Shown here: piece after piece, positions 10,057 to 20,400 of the stretch
How the letters are laid out: each line of letters begins with the position of its first letter
Position numbering within the stretch: the first letter of the stretch is position 1
Assembly (NCBI GenBank): GCA_013423325.1
Contig: BLJB01000106.1
Span: 99,812 to 163,811 of the forward strand
Source: Usnea hakonensis
Taxonomy: Eukaryota; Ascomycota; Lecanoromycetes; Lecanorales; Parmeliaceae
Direction of reading: 5' to 3'
Length of the DNA stretch: 64,000 nucleotides
The notes under the pieces: model-generated
What the model was told of the DNA's origin: nothing
What the model saw: the letters and a program-made list of their open reading frames with translations, nothing else
Database searches by the model: none
Position numbers and translations under genes: made by a program

Positions 10057-10369
10057 GTCACTTTAGAAAATAAGTCTTTACAACATAAATTGAAGACTTC
10101 GAGGTAGACATGGTGGCTGTCTCAGCCCTACGAGCTTCTACAGGTGGTAAGTATAATTTCAACAGCAATGATTTGATGCGTTGTACATGAAGATGGGAAA
10201 ATGGCTAATCGTACACAAGCATAACGATCGACTTCAATTCGGAAAGGGTATCTTGCCATTTTAATGCCAGGTCTATATTGAAACGTCAGATCTATATGAA
10301 ATATCAAGTCTATATCGCGGCGGACTCATGAAACATCATTTGAGGAAATGAATCTGCAATCCGCGAGCA
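10057..10369. other. Short intergenic stretch between med5 and aro2
   Basis: No recognisable Med5 N-terminal coding. A 44-codon minus-strand frame (MARYPFRIEV) and a small one (MSTSKSSIYV) are open here, but neither resembles the family. Confidence 0.4.
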
Positions 10370-11725
10370 TCATACACGTTTTTGGAGAGCATTCCGCATT
10401 GACTGCCTGCTTTCTTGCGCCATGACGGCGTCCATAAGTACCAATGCAGCCATTGCCTCGACTATTCCTACCGCGCGAGGTACTACACAAGGATCGTGCC
10501 GACCCTTTGCCTCTAAAATGCCCTCATTGCCTGCGAAATCGACAGTGTTTTGTGCCTGACCAATGGTTGCTGGTGGCTTGAAGCCGACTCGAAAATAAAT
10601 ATGTGCTCCGTTCGATATCCCACCTTGCACTCCTCCAGAATTATTAGTCTTTGTTTTCAGACGATTCGAAGATGGTCGAGCCCCATTTGTGACGGCTTCT
10701 GGCGGTGCATTAGGCGAAGCATCCACACCTGATTGGCTTGGAGCGACTGGGACAGAAGATACGAAGGCATCATTGTGGATAGATCCAGGGACTGCACAAC
10801 CTCCGAATCCAGAACCGATCTCAAACCCTTTCGTTGCGGGTATGCTAAGCATACCCTGCGCAAGGCAGGCCTCCAATTTATCGAAACATGGCTCGCCAAG
10901 GCCAACAGGGCAATTGCGTATTACACAAGTGACGGTGCCTCCTATAGAGTCATGCATGTCTCGAAACTCTGCTATCTTGTTGGCCATACGGGTTGCGGCC
11001 TCTTTGTTGGGACAGCGGACAGGGAGATGATCTGGATGGTCGACTTCTTTCCGAGTAACTGTGTCAAGCAGCTTGAGGAAGATAGGATTTGTAGATGGTG
11101 TTGGATGCGTAGACGTAGGTGGAAAGAGCTCTTCGTTGCCAACTGATGAGACAAAAGCTACAATCTCGACGCCATGGGCAATAGACAAGTATTTTTCCGC
11201 AATGGCACCGGAAGCCACGCGAGCTATAGTCTCACGGGCAGAGCTTCGACCCCCTCCACTGCTGGCACGTACCCCGTATTTCTCTTGATATGTGTAGTCT
11301 GCTCATGCCGTCAGGAAAGCTCCAAAAAGTGTTTGGGCAAAGAACCTGCGTGGCTTGGGCGCGGGAACCCAGCCATGGTGTCGCCTTTATAATCATGCGG
11401 CCTCTGATCCTCATTCTTAACCATGAGTCCGATTGGTGTTCCCAGCGTTATGCCAAATTCTGTTCCTGACTGTATCTGGACTTGGTCTTTCTCGTCTCTC
11501 GGTGTTGTGAGAAGTGACTGGCCAGGCCGTCTCCTTGTGAGTTGTGGCTGTATATCCGCCGCCGTAAGCTCCATACCCGGTGGGCAACCGTCCACGATGC
11601 ATCCTACTGAGGCGCAATGGCTCTCACCGTAGCTGTATTTGAAGAACGTCAGCCAACGGTAGTCCTGTTGGTTGTGGAGAGGTCACCCACGTTGTGACTC
11701 TGAATGCGCGGCCAAACGTCGACAT
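10370..11725 (-). CDS. aro2: Chorismate synthase
   Basis: Three exons: 11691-11725, 11346-11632 and 10370-11298. The introns are 58 nt (donor GTGGGT) and 47 nt (branch CTGAC), and the product is 416 aa. It starts MSTFGRAFRVTTYGESHC. The three family signatures are present: GESHC near residue 14, GRSSARETIARVASGA near 125, and RHDPCVVPRAV near 380, along with NSGGVQGGISNG. The enzyme converts 5-enolpyruvylshikimate-3-phosphate to chorismate with reduced FMN, the last step of the shikimate pathway, in the cytosol. A loop rich in S, P and N (around VAPSQSGVDASPNAPPEA) precedes the NSGG motif. The gene is divergent from the lipoate ligase. Identity is secure; the first intron placement is fixed by the YGESH frame. 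Confidence 0.95.
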
Positions 11726-12053
11726 GATTGAGATTGTACTGGCAGAGAAAGGTGTCTAAAATTCTTGAGGGTAGAATTTAATTTGACAACGTTTTTTTTT
11801 TGGTTTTGGGGGAGGGGAGTGATACGATCATACACCTTTTTTTTTGATACAGTAAGATCCCATGTTAGTACTCCGTACGGAGTAATCCGTCGACATGAAT
11901 TAAAAGCGGAATGATGCCGTATTCACGCTATTTTTGGACTATGCCCTCCGATTGGCTTATTGTCTCAACCATCTTTTCCGGAGACTGCAATGAGTTTGGC
12001 CAGCATATCTTGCCCGAGTACATTGTCCTTTTTACTTGCTAGTCTACGATGCA
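11726..12053. promoter_or_regulatory. Shared divergent promoter of aro2 and the lipoate ligase
   Basis: 328 nt between the two start codons. It contains a perfect 16-bp palindrome (11869-11884), T-rich tracts near 11793 and 11837, and a CCGATTGGCT box near 11949 (ATTGG is the reverse of CCAAT). Confidence 0.5.
11869..11884. promoter_or_regulatory. 16-bp palindrome TACTCCGTACGGAGTA
   Basis: Perfectly self-complementary sequence in the intergenic region of the divergent aro2 and lipoate ligase genes. Half-site-like copies (CTCCGTA / TACGGAGTA) recur at about 31051-31069 and 49736-49748. Confidence 0.6.
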
Positions 12054-13070
12054 ATGCAGTCTTGGAAAGCGTTGGTCCAAGTGTCAAAGTACCAAATATA
12101 CGTTTCCCGAAGTCTGGATCCTTTCCTGAATCTCTCCATCGAGCACTATCTACTCCAAAAGTCCTCCCCAAACTCTACCATTCTTTTCCTATACGTGAAT
12201 AGACCATGTGTTGTCATCGGTAGAAATCAGAACCCTTGGCTCGAAGTAGACCTAAACCTCCTACGCCAACCTCGTGCCTCAGCGCATCTTCAACATGTGG
12301 ATGGCCAATCATCTGCCTCGTCTTGGGAAAATGTACAGCTTGTTAGAAGACGATCTGGAGGCGGGACTGTCTTCCATGACGAGGGTAATGTCAACTACAG
12401 TGTCATCTGCCCCACTGCCAATTTTACCCGGGACAAACATGCAGAAATGGTAACCAAGGCGATCCGAGAAGTCAATCGACGCGCTCGAGTCAACGAGAGG
12501 CATGACATCGTTCTCGATCAAGGAAGCGTGTTGGAAGAAAAGGATTGGCCAGACATGACCGATATGCATCGGACTGTCTTTCGCCACAATGACGACAACA
12601 ATTCACCTCTTAAGGTCTCCGGCTCTGCGTATAAGCTGACCAGGCAGCGATCATTGCATCATGGCACTTGTCTCTTGGCATCTGCTGACTTACCCAGCAT
12701 TTCAAAATACCTTCAATCTCCTTCGCGGCCATTCATTAAAGCCAGAGGCGTAGAGAGTGTTCGCTCACCCATTGGCAACATATATTCACATCCCGAGACG
12801 TCGACCTTGCAATTTACTAAATCGTTTCAGTTGCAAGTCATGAAAAAATTTACAGAATTATATGGGGTCAAGAAAGGAGATCATATCTTGAGCTTCATGG
12901 GACGTGAACGGAACGACGAAGAGATATGTTCTGATGTGGACGGCGAATGGACGGCGGGTTTTGTTGGAGAGGCACTCAAAGGGGTCGATGAGGTACAGGA
13001 GGGCATCAAGGAATTGAAGGCGAGTGAGCCAAAGACCATGTTCAGGCGTTGCTCATGTGACTTGAATTAG
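12054..13070 (+). CDS. aim22: Lipoate-protein ligase A (Aim22 type)
   Basis: The frame gives 338 aa from the first in-frame ATG (MQSWKALVQVSKYQIYVSRS). Conserved blocks are LDPFLNLSIEHYLL, NRPCVVIGRNQNPW, RRRSGGGTVFHD (nucleotide and lipoate pocket) and KVSGSAYKLTRQRSLHHG, which holds the lysine used in lipoyl-AMP chemistry. The enzyme attaches lipoate to, or moves it between, E2 and H-protein subunits of 2-oxoacid dehydrogenases and the glycine cleavage system in mitochondria. A leader is expected. A different frame from ATG 11990 encodes a Ser/Leu/Arg-rich stretch that could be a targeting peptide joined by an unseen splice, so the N-terminus is uncertain. The C-terminal 40 residues after FMGRERND are family-variable. 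Confidence 0.9.
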   Translation: MQSWKALVQVSKYQIYVSRSLDPFLNLSIEHYLLQKSSPNSTILFLYVNRPCVVIGRNQNPWLEVDLNLLRQPRASAHLQHVDGQSSASSWENVQLVRRRSGGGTVFHDEGNVNYSVICPTANFTRDKHAEMVTKAIREVNRRARVNERHDIVLDQGSVLEEKDWPDMTDMHRTVFRHNDDNNSPLKVSGSAYKLTRQRSLHHGTCLLASADLPSISKYLQSPSRPFIKARGVESVRSPIGNIYSHPETSTLQFTKSFQLQVMKKFTELYGVKKGDHILSFMGRERNDEEICSDVDGEWTAGFVGEALKGVDEVQEGIKELKASEPKTMFRRCSCDLN

Positions 13071-14168
13071 TCGTCCAGCTGGCTCTATGGACAGACTCCG
13101 CAATTCATACTTTCAAGCCACTCAAATGAAGGAGACAACGGGGAACAACAGCCACTACCGAAGGATCTTCCATCATCAGTAAGCACATATCTCCCATCAC
13201 TCACGTAACCTCCTGGCAGCATCTGATGGCCTCATAGCTAACAGAGCTACCATGCAGGCTCGCGTGTATCTTAAAGTAAGGTCCGCTGTGATTGACTCCA
13301 GTAGAATATCCATAGCCTCCGACGAGGACTGCGCGAAGTCTGAGAGAGAGATGTTTGACCTGGTCCTCAAGGGCAAGACCATCTTCGAGCTTGATAATTT
13401 CTATGATGTGCTCAATCAAATCGAACATGATACCTTGATCGAAGTTTCGAGCATCTCGCGGTGGCTGAATATCATGTTTGGAAAGCCGAATTCATTGTAG
13501 CCATGAATGAAACCCAGGCTTAGCTTACTCAGAGTTACTCACTAGCCATTCTCACCAATCAGTCTTTGGGTGGTCTTGCTCGAGGAGGCGCCGCTTGCTA
13601 GACTCCCTGCGGAACAACTAGAGTCAGCACACACTCTTGACGTTGGAATATCTACTTGAGATGGTATCAGAGAGCGAGACGAGCGCCGTATCCAAGAAGG
13701 CCTCATTCGCTGCAGATTTCGGGACTGAGCATGTGAGAATCGCTTCAGGGTGCACGTACCATACTTCGTCGCTCGCATTAGCCGGCTATTCCTAGTACGG
13801 TTACCAACCGTAGCGAAGTGTTAATGTTGTTGGCTTATGTTGTAGTAAACCACGTCCATATGCGCTAGCTCCCCAGTTAGCTACCTAATAGACTCTGATA
13901 ATCAGGGTTATTTTCAACCCTGCCGCCGTTCTGGACCAGGTCGAGGAGGAGATTTTATAGGCAATTTTGAGTTAAATGGACTCGTAATTGTGTTGCTAGA
14001 TACCCCACCAGATCTCCAACATCTCGCGTACTTGAATGAATCGTTCCGAGGTTCGCCTCGGGGACCCATGGATACTCCAAAACCCAGGACATTTGCGAAG
14101 GCAAACTCAGCATCGAAGTAACGTTGTCGGATATCATCAGGAATGTCTCTGGGGACAGGGACGCCGGC
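13071..14168 (-). pseudogene. Exon-like blocks of an unresolved or decayed gene
   Basis: No complete gene, but several minus-strand blocks read like spliced coding sequence. About 13960-14168 continues the frame of the upstream gene after its TAA for roughly 70 codons (RDIPDDIRQRYFDAEFAF, FGVSMGPRGEPRND). Further blocks are near 13630-13735 (SAANEAFLDTALVSLSDT), 13552-13618 (ESSKRRLLEQDHPKTDW, ending at a GTGAGA donor), 13420-13485 (YNEFGFPNMIFSHREMLE, ending at GTATCA) and 13197-13382 (SDFAQSSSEAMDILLESI). Some gaps between blocks would make introns too short to splice. Either a multi-exon gene with odd structure or a relic. Function unknown. Confidence 0.35.
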
Positions 14169-15164
14169 TTACGTAAAGCTTGCTGGTAGATCTGGTAGCT
14201 TGATTGGGGTTTCGGCATTCCTGATGGTCTCTTTGAGTTCCTGAAATTCCTCGATTGCGAGTTTAATATTGCGTTGGATTTGATCAACGGCTTCGATTCC
14301 GACGAGTCTTTTCTTCGCTTTCTTCTTGCGCGGCTTCGAGGCGGATTCCACGAGCTTGGATGGGTTGTTCCACTTCTGTAGGAAAGACAGCGACAACTTT
14401 ACAGGAACTTCTTCTCCACTACACTTCTTAGCGTCGTTGGCTAGTGCCTGGTACTTCTCCCGCACGCAACCGAACCTCTTCTCTGTGTTGAACAGTTGGG
14501 TTTGACGGATCATAGAAGAAAGAGGAACGTTGAGCTTGCTATGGATGTTCCATACGTGGATATCCAACTCTGCGGCGAAACGATCAGTACGTGAGCGGTC
14601 TGGATCACTGGCAGTCACCGCAAGGTCGCCGACGACCTCAGTTATCTCGGCCATTATACGTTCTTCCTCGGCTTTATATCTACTACAGATCTGGTCGTAC
14701 GTCTCAGCAACCTCATCTGGATTGTCCAGATTAAAGGCTGTTGTCGGCTGGGATTGCTCGTCTATGGCTGGAGCATCCGTGACCTGCTTGTGAGCAAGCT
14801 GGAGTGCTTGCGTTGTTGCGTGGGGTTTCGAGATTGCTGGCTGCGTATCAGCAGCTGCTTGCAATTCTTGCTTTTGTGCATGTGTAATTTTCTTGTATTG
14901 CTCCTTTCCGATTATAGCCGGTACGGAGCTAGATGTTGTAGCACCTATCCCATCGTCAATCTCATGAAGGAACGGTATAAAAGGATTTCTACCTAGGCCG
15001 AATTCTATGAACTTACCATTATCTGAGTCACCAGGGCTCACGGCTCTGGAGGCATGATGGTGACTCTCATCACCGCAGCATGGACAAAGACTGCTGCCAA
15101 CTTGGCTGAAGAAAGCATGGGTGAGCTTGATATCGTTTAGCACCTTCTTACGACTTGGCGGCAT
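14169..15164 (-). CDS. Unrecognised protein ending at an in-frame stop
   Basis: Open frame of 331 aa from ATG 15164 (MPPSRKKVLNDIKLTHAFFS). I do not recognise it. Visible features are a CPCCGDESHHH motif near residue 33 that could bind zinc, a Gln/Ala-rich middle, a helical acidic stretch (YDQICSRYKAEEERIMAEI), a conserved-looking WNIHSKLNVPLSSMIRQ, and a basic patch PRKKKAKKRL that could be a nuclear signal. It ends LPDLPASFT-TAA, but the same frame continues for about 70 protein-like codons (see the 13071-14168 entry). So this may be the 5' part of a longer gene interrupted by a stop or by an intron I cannot place. Confidence 0.55.
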   Translation of the reverse strand: MPPSRKKVLNDIKLTHAFFSQVGSSLCPCCGDESHHHASRAVSPGDSDNGKFIEFGLGRNPFIPFLHEIDDGIGATTSSSVPAIIGKEQYKKITHAQKQELQAAADTQPAISKPHATTQALQLAHKQVTDAPAIDEQSQPTTAFNLDNPDEVAETYDQICSRYKAEEERIMAEITEVVGDLAVTASDPDRSRTDRFAAELDIHVWNIHSKLNVPLSSMIRQTQLFNTEKRFGCVREKYQALANDAKKCSGEEVPVKLSLSFLQKWNNPSKLVESASKPRKKKAKKRLVGIEAVDQIQRNIKLAIEEFQELKETIRNAETPIKLPDLPASFT

Positions 15165-15681
15165 ATCGTAAGTGAAGGGCCTTAGGGAGACGGTATCTTG
15201 CCTGTTCCGGTGCGTGCAATGAATAATAAATAGAGCTAGCAAAAGCCGCAGATATCAATCTTGATCTTACGATGTTTAGAAATATAATGGCTGATATCAG
15301 ACGTAAGAAACTTGCAGGAAGAGGAAAGAAGTGAGAACAGACTGAGACACCACGGAAGGAACAGGGGGCCATTATGGTTGCGTGTTGAGTGCGACGCGTA
15401 GTGTTGACCAAGAAACCAACAAACAGATAGCTAAGGAAACCAAAAAGTCTGTGTCTTAGAAACAAACATCGAACACATAGCCCAACTTCTGTGCTCCTCC
15501 ATGATGCAATTATAACGCAGAAACACCTCCACACAGCGCTCAGCAATAGCGTCATTTTACAGAATCGCACCTTCCCGAGGATCTTCCCTTGATGTAGCCA
15601 AAATCTTCTCCATGCCTCAAGTCCTTATATACAATATCATCCAACTCCAACCAAGCGATCCGTTCCTCCCCTCCACCCACG
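15165..15681. other. Intergenic between the 15164 gene and kgd4
   Basis: Nothing supported. A 140-codon minus frame at 15148-15570 has a hydrophobic, Arg/Phe-rich translation. It overlaps the start of the 15164 gene and looks spurious. Confidence 0.45.
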
Positions 15682-16202
15682 TCAACTCCCACCCCAGCCA
15701 GCCCTCAAATTTGCCCCGCCCAACTCAACCGCCTCAATCTCATCCTCCGTCCATGCCATCCTACCAAACCTCCCAGGCAACTCACTGCGGTCCCACACCT
15801 CCCCTCTCCCCTCATCCGGCAGCACACTACCAGATTCATGTCCCGATCGCCCTCCTACGCCGCCATAGGCATGCGAAGTACTCGCTGCAGAGGATGGAGG
15901 AGGTGCTGAAGATTGGGATGAGGATGATGAAGAAGAAGAACGGCGACCGTGACCGCCAAGCGGGCCGTGCTGTTGCGCTTTACTGCGGTAATTGATAAAG
16001 CTGTCTGGTAGGGAGTGGGAAGGGGAGGCCGGGTGGGGTGCTGGTTCGTTGGCTGGAGCGGCCGGGGTGATTTTTTCTGAGGTGATTGTGGTTGTTAGTA
16101 AGTAGGGTGGGATTGAAGGAGAGGGGAGGTACTTGGAGGGACACGTTTGCCTAGGAACTTAATCATGGGCGCGCGAGCGAGGAGGAGACGGGTTGGATGC
16201 AT
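15682..16202 (-). CDS. kgd4: 2-oxoglutarate dehydrogenase subunit 4 (Kgd4/Ymr31)
   Basis: Two exons, 16133-16202 and 15682-16076, with a 56-nt intron (GTACCT, branch CTAAC, CAG), give 154 aa. Protein landmarks: MHPTRLLLARAPMIKFLGKR at the N-terminus, PDSFINYRSKAQQHGPLGGH in the middle, a poly-Ser stretch, then a Gly-rich acidic end with ELPGRFGRM and DEIEAVELGGA. This is the small fungal protein first named mitochondrial ribosomal protein YMR-31 and later shown to recruit the E3 lipoamide dehydrogenase to the 2-oxoglutarate dehydrogenase complex. The Arg-rich N-terminus fits mitochondrial import. It is divergent from med18. Neither exon alone has a long frame, so gene callers could miss it. 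Confidence 0.88.
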
Positions 16203-16566
16203 GGTTAAGAGGGGGGAGGAAGGTCTCGAGAGGGTGCCGGTAAAATAGCGTAGGGCTTTGGAGCTTGAATTGCGGAGAGGTTGATGCCAAGGCTGTAGAG
16301 CTCCGCCGGTGAAATGGGATCTACAATGCAAGGATGTTTCCCATTTACATTCCTTCCATGCGGCCTTCAATAATAGCGATCTGTTCATGATGTCTCTCTG
16401 CCTTTTGCTAAGGGATATGCAGACTCAATAAGGAGCGGCCAATGTGATACAAAACCCACGATATACCTTTCCTTCTTGACTTGTGTCTCATGAATTTACG
16501 CTTTCTACCGGGCCTGAAAACAACACTCGCACCTCCCACTTGGCCTGCATCATAAAACCGCCCACC
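16203..16566. promoter_or_regulatory. Shared divergent promoter of kgd4 and med18
   Basis: 364 nt between the two start codons, carrying all upstream signals for both genes. No clear TATA. GC-mixed sequence with a CCAATG near 16439. Confidence 0.45.
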
Positions 16567-17408
16567 ATGCACGAGCTCCTCCTCTTCGGTGCCATTCCCC
16601 CCTCGCGGCACGATCAAATCCTCAACATCCTCTCAGGCATCTCCTCCATGCAACCTTCCCCCCACTCGGAAAAACATCTGGTCTTTAAGCCCAATCGCCC
16701 GCCCGGATCAGTGGGGTCTATGAAAATAGGTGGAGCACAGGATGTGACCGTGCAGAAGAGTCAGATCCAGGCACATACGCTCGGGGATCTGTTTTACGTG
16801 CAATTGGTTGCTGAGGTAAGTGGACGCCTGATGGTGTGGGGGTTACAAGTGGGGGAGAAAGGTTGATAATGGCTATAGGTATCTGAGAAGCGAGAAGAGA
16901 CGAAAATGGAGGAGAGATGGATTCTACAATTCAGGGATCTGCCTGAGGTTGTCAGACAGAGAGCTGTGACCACTAGATTTATGGCGGATGTACCCATAAC
17001 GTCTGGCGATCCGATGGAATTTATGAAAGCGCTGGACTATTCGTATGAATCACTCCTCTCCTATGCATATTAAAACTTTTGACGACTTCTTAAACTAGGC
17101 ATGTCTCAACCTATACTATTTCAGGCTGCAGATTTACCCATCACTCGACTTCTCTTCTTCTTTATCGCATAGGTCTCCCAGCAACCGCCGCTGAAATTGA
17201 GCCAACAAGTAGCGGTCTGCCCCAAACGCGACTTCTTGACCCATCAGGGACATATATCTTACAAGCTTCGCTGCGAGTCCAGGACGGGTCAAAAGTAGAA
17301 ACAATGACGAAAGGTGTGAATGAGCTGCTTGGCTTGAAAGAGACCCTTAAAGGCGTCGTGGAGCTGGAGATTGGTGACAGATTGGCTCTAGATACCAGAG
17401 TCAGATAA
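16567..17408 (+). CDS. med18: Mediator subunit 18 (Med18/Srb5)
   Basis: Three exons, 16567-16815, 16879-17042 and 17099-17408, with introns of 63 and 56 nt, give 240 aa. Landmarks: MHELLLFGAIPPSRHDQILN, LVFKPNRPPG, RWILQFRDLPEV, VTTRFM, and a C-terminal TKGVNELLGLKETLKGVVEL then DRLALDTRV. These match fungal Med18, a head-module subunit that pairs with Med20 and contacts the RNA polymerase II Rpb4/7 stalk. Length fits the family. The second Mediator gene of the window lies about 6.5 kb from med5. Splice sites are consistent in phase (0 and 2). Confidence 0.93.
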
Positions 17409-20400
17409 CATCAAGATAACACCTAACAATATCCAGCTCTTCGCCCAAATCGACTTCTGCTTGCCCGGCGTGCTCTCAACAAGATCGGTATCCACACAAT
17501 ACGGAGCAAGTAAACGTACGGAATCAGAGGTTCCAGGCATGTGGACTTGTGCTCGGACCGCTCTGGAGCTCAACCAGCAAGTTATCATGGCTTATCCTTA
17601 GTGTACTAAACCTGGATGCAGTGGATGATGCCAATCCTACCAACCAACTTTCCTTTGCTTCGTCGGCGGTCGCTCCGCTAGTAGTATTCCATCATTATCC
17701 ATTTCGGGATCTAGAAGCGCACCAGGGCCCTTTCCGCTTCCTTTCCGATGTTAGTCGCTTCCAAATTGGGCCAGCAACCAAAGCCATCGAAGGAATCGAC
17801 GTGGTTAAAAGAAGTGGCGTTTTCTCTATGATGGAGTTGGATTAGTTCGCGGATACAGTCTGCCGTTGATATTTCTAGCAGAGAAGTATGGACATCGTCT
17901 GCTGCAACACGACGCCTGAATCCTACATGTAAGACGCTATTTTAAGAGTCTCTCGGTCTCAAGCCGCCACGGCTAACAACACCTCCGATGGCTTTGATGG
18001 AGTGGACCATATCGACATGATTAATAAAAAGGATCACGCTGACTCTGGTTGCTTGACAGGTGACGTTGATCTTGAATTCATGGATAGCGTTAGTGCGATA
18101 TGCTGTCCATTCACGCGATCAACGTAAGTATGGACATACGACTCAGTTCGCCTATAATCATCAGTACCACCAAAAGAATGAAGCTTGGAGCGAAAACATC
18201 TTCGGCTTCAGGCCTCAGCTGCGACCCCAATATCCTTGTACAACTTGTGCAGTGGGCTGAGTCCTGCATCCCGATTGTTAAGAGCCTGCGCCTAAGGTTC
18301 AAGCTATTTACATGCACAACATTGAACTCGATTCATGGATACGCAGGAACAAATCCCAGCACCAGAGCACGGGAATGAATCATTCCAAGCGTTGTGTTTT
18401 CAGCAGTCACTGGGTCCCACTGTCAACTTTCAAATGAATGGCCTGCTTCTCAAGCCAAACTTTTTCTGCGTTGTCAAGCTAGTCGACCCGGGAAATTGCC
18501 TGGATACATAATCTAAGAACCACAAGATCTGAAGAAGGGAGTGTGTTGATTTGGACAACTTCCCAAAAAACTTATTGGAACGGCTTTTCACCCAGAAGTT
18601 CCAGTAGGAAATTCAATAGCTGAAAAGTTGCGTAGATTTTATCGCCTGATCCACTTTGGTTAGCTGAACAAACCAGAAAAGCCCCTCCTAAAATATTAGT
18701 CGGCCTTCTCCCTCATTTGTCGAAATCGCGCAGCGGACGGTAAACCGCTTGCAGACTAGAGCACATCACCGCTTCAATGCGAAAGAGTCGACTTGTGCGG
18801 AATGATTTTTGGCCTGTCCTTAAGCGCTGGCTTCCAGGTTGGTAAAGGACCGACCCCCACGACCCCAATATCCGTACGGGAGAGGCTTAGCGGGAATGCC
18901 CAGTTTGCATTGGAGGAAAATCGAAAAGTGCACCGTGACTTCATTGTGCTTTTGTAGTCGACGATAGACAATAGAGTAGTAAGAGGGGAAGAGAGGACCT
19001 CGGTTTCTCCACAGTCAGCAGTCAGACATTGATGCCATGATCATGTAGAGCTCACGAGAAATGAAGGAGGCATGGCCAGCAGTTGCGCCAGCATCGAGGG
19101 CTGCAAAGGCCAGCCTTGTAATTCATCATGCGACATTCGCAACGGTCATTATTGGATTCGGCTGATGTTCTGTTTATGAACGCATCTGATTTTATTTGAG
19201 TTGGGCAGTGGTCAGTGCGGAACTAACAAGGCTCGAGTTGATATTAACCAAGCCACTGATTTCTTGGGCTGGTTCGATAGATCAAATGCCACGCCATCGT
19301 ATGCAGGGTGGACACGCTTTCAACTTGTGGGAGAGTGGAGCAGGCTTAACGGACGTGCTACCCCACCGGCTCCGAATGGCGGGATCTGGGAAACGTTGGT
19401 TTTAAAAATGGTGAAGCTGCATCAGTGCTTGCCAACTTGAATAAACAGTCCCAGCTCTCCAGTCTCCATTGCACTCAGGATGTGCATTCAGATGCATTGC
19501 CGCTCACGATCTTTGGTACAGATATGGAACAAGGGTCTAATCGACTGGATGACGAAGATCTGCCAGCCTCATTCGAGGATTGACTCGGTCCTTTCAAGCC
19601 TCAACCGTGCCGAAGAGACGGAGACGGAGACGGAGATATGAACAGCCATCAATTACAGACTTCACCCCCCCTCCTTTCTAAAAATTCATACTTTATTTGT
19701 TTCGACCTTCCAGACCATTATTATTATTGACGGGGTAGATCTGGCGAGTCTCAGGTTTCAAAGTCAAAAGACGACGGGGTTGATAAGATTATGGACCATG
19801 TATGTCTCGACTGAATCGAATTCGCAGCGTTCCTTGCTCTTGAAAGAGGTTAATTTCAATGCATTATTATTGCAATATGCTGATGCGGGCAACGTGCATA
19901 TCGCATATGTCAAAGATGCATAACGGCCCATGAACATTTTTCAACGGCGAAAGGAGGCTTTTCAATTGATCAATTCCAGCCGTGAAGAAAGGAAGAGAGG
20001 CCGAATTTTGACTACTTCAATAGGGGGGAGCAGGGATGAGTGGATTGACAGGGGTGTAGAACGTGGGAGAGTAGTCCCCCGGCCCCCCCCCCAAAATGCG
20101 GCCTGATAGCGGCCTTATAGGCCCATAGTCCAGGATTAGCGCCGGAACCTGGGGTCCTCGGCCCCGTAACGCCTTTTTAACGTTACCTGGTAAGGATGTG
20201 CAACTTTTGCCGTCAACCTTTTCGACACTGCAACACTTGTACTTTCCATCACACCAATGACCAAATTTTCCTGATACCAATCAACCGTCACTCCTCACTT
20301 CCAAAACATGTAACCGACCTTTGGGAAAAGTCAGCTGCTGTCTGTGCTGTGTCCCAAGAATGCAAGAATGCGACAAGTGTAGGAGTGTACAAGTTGTAAG

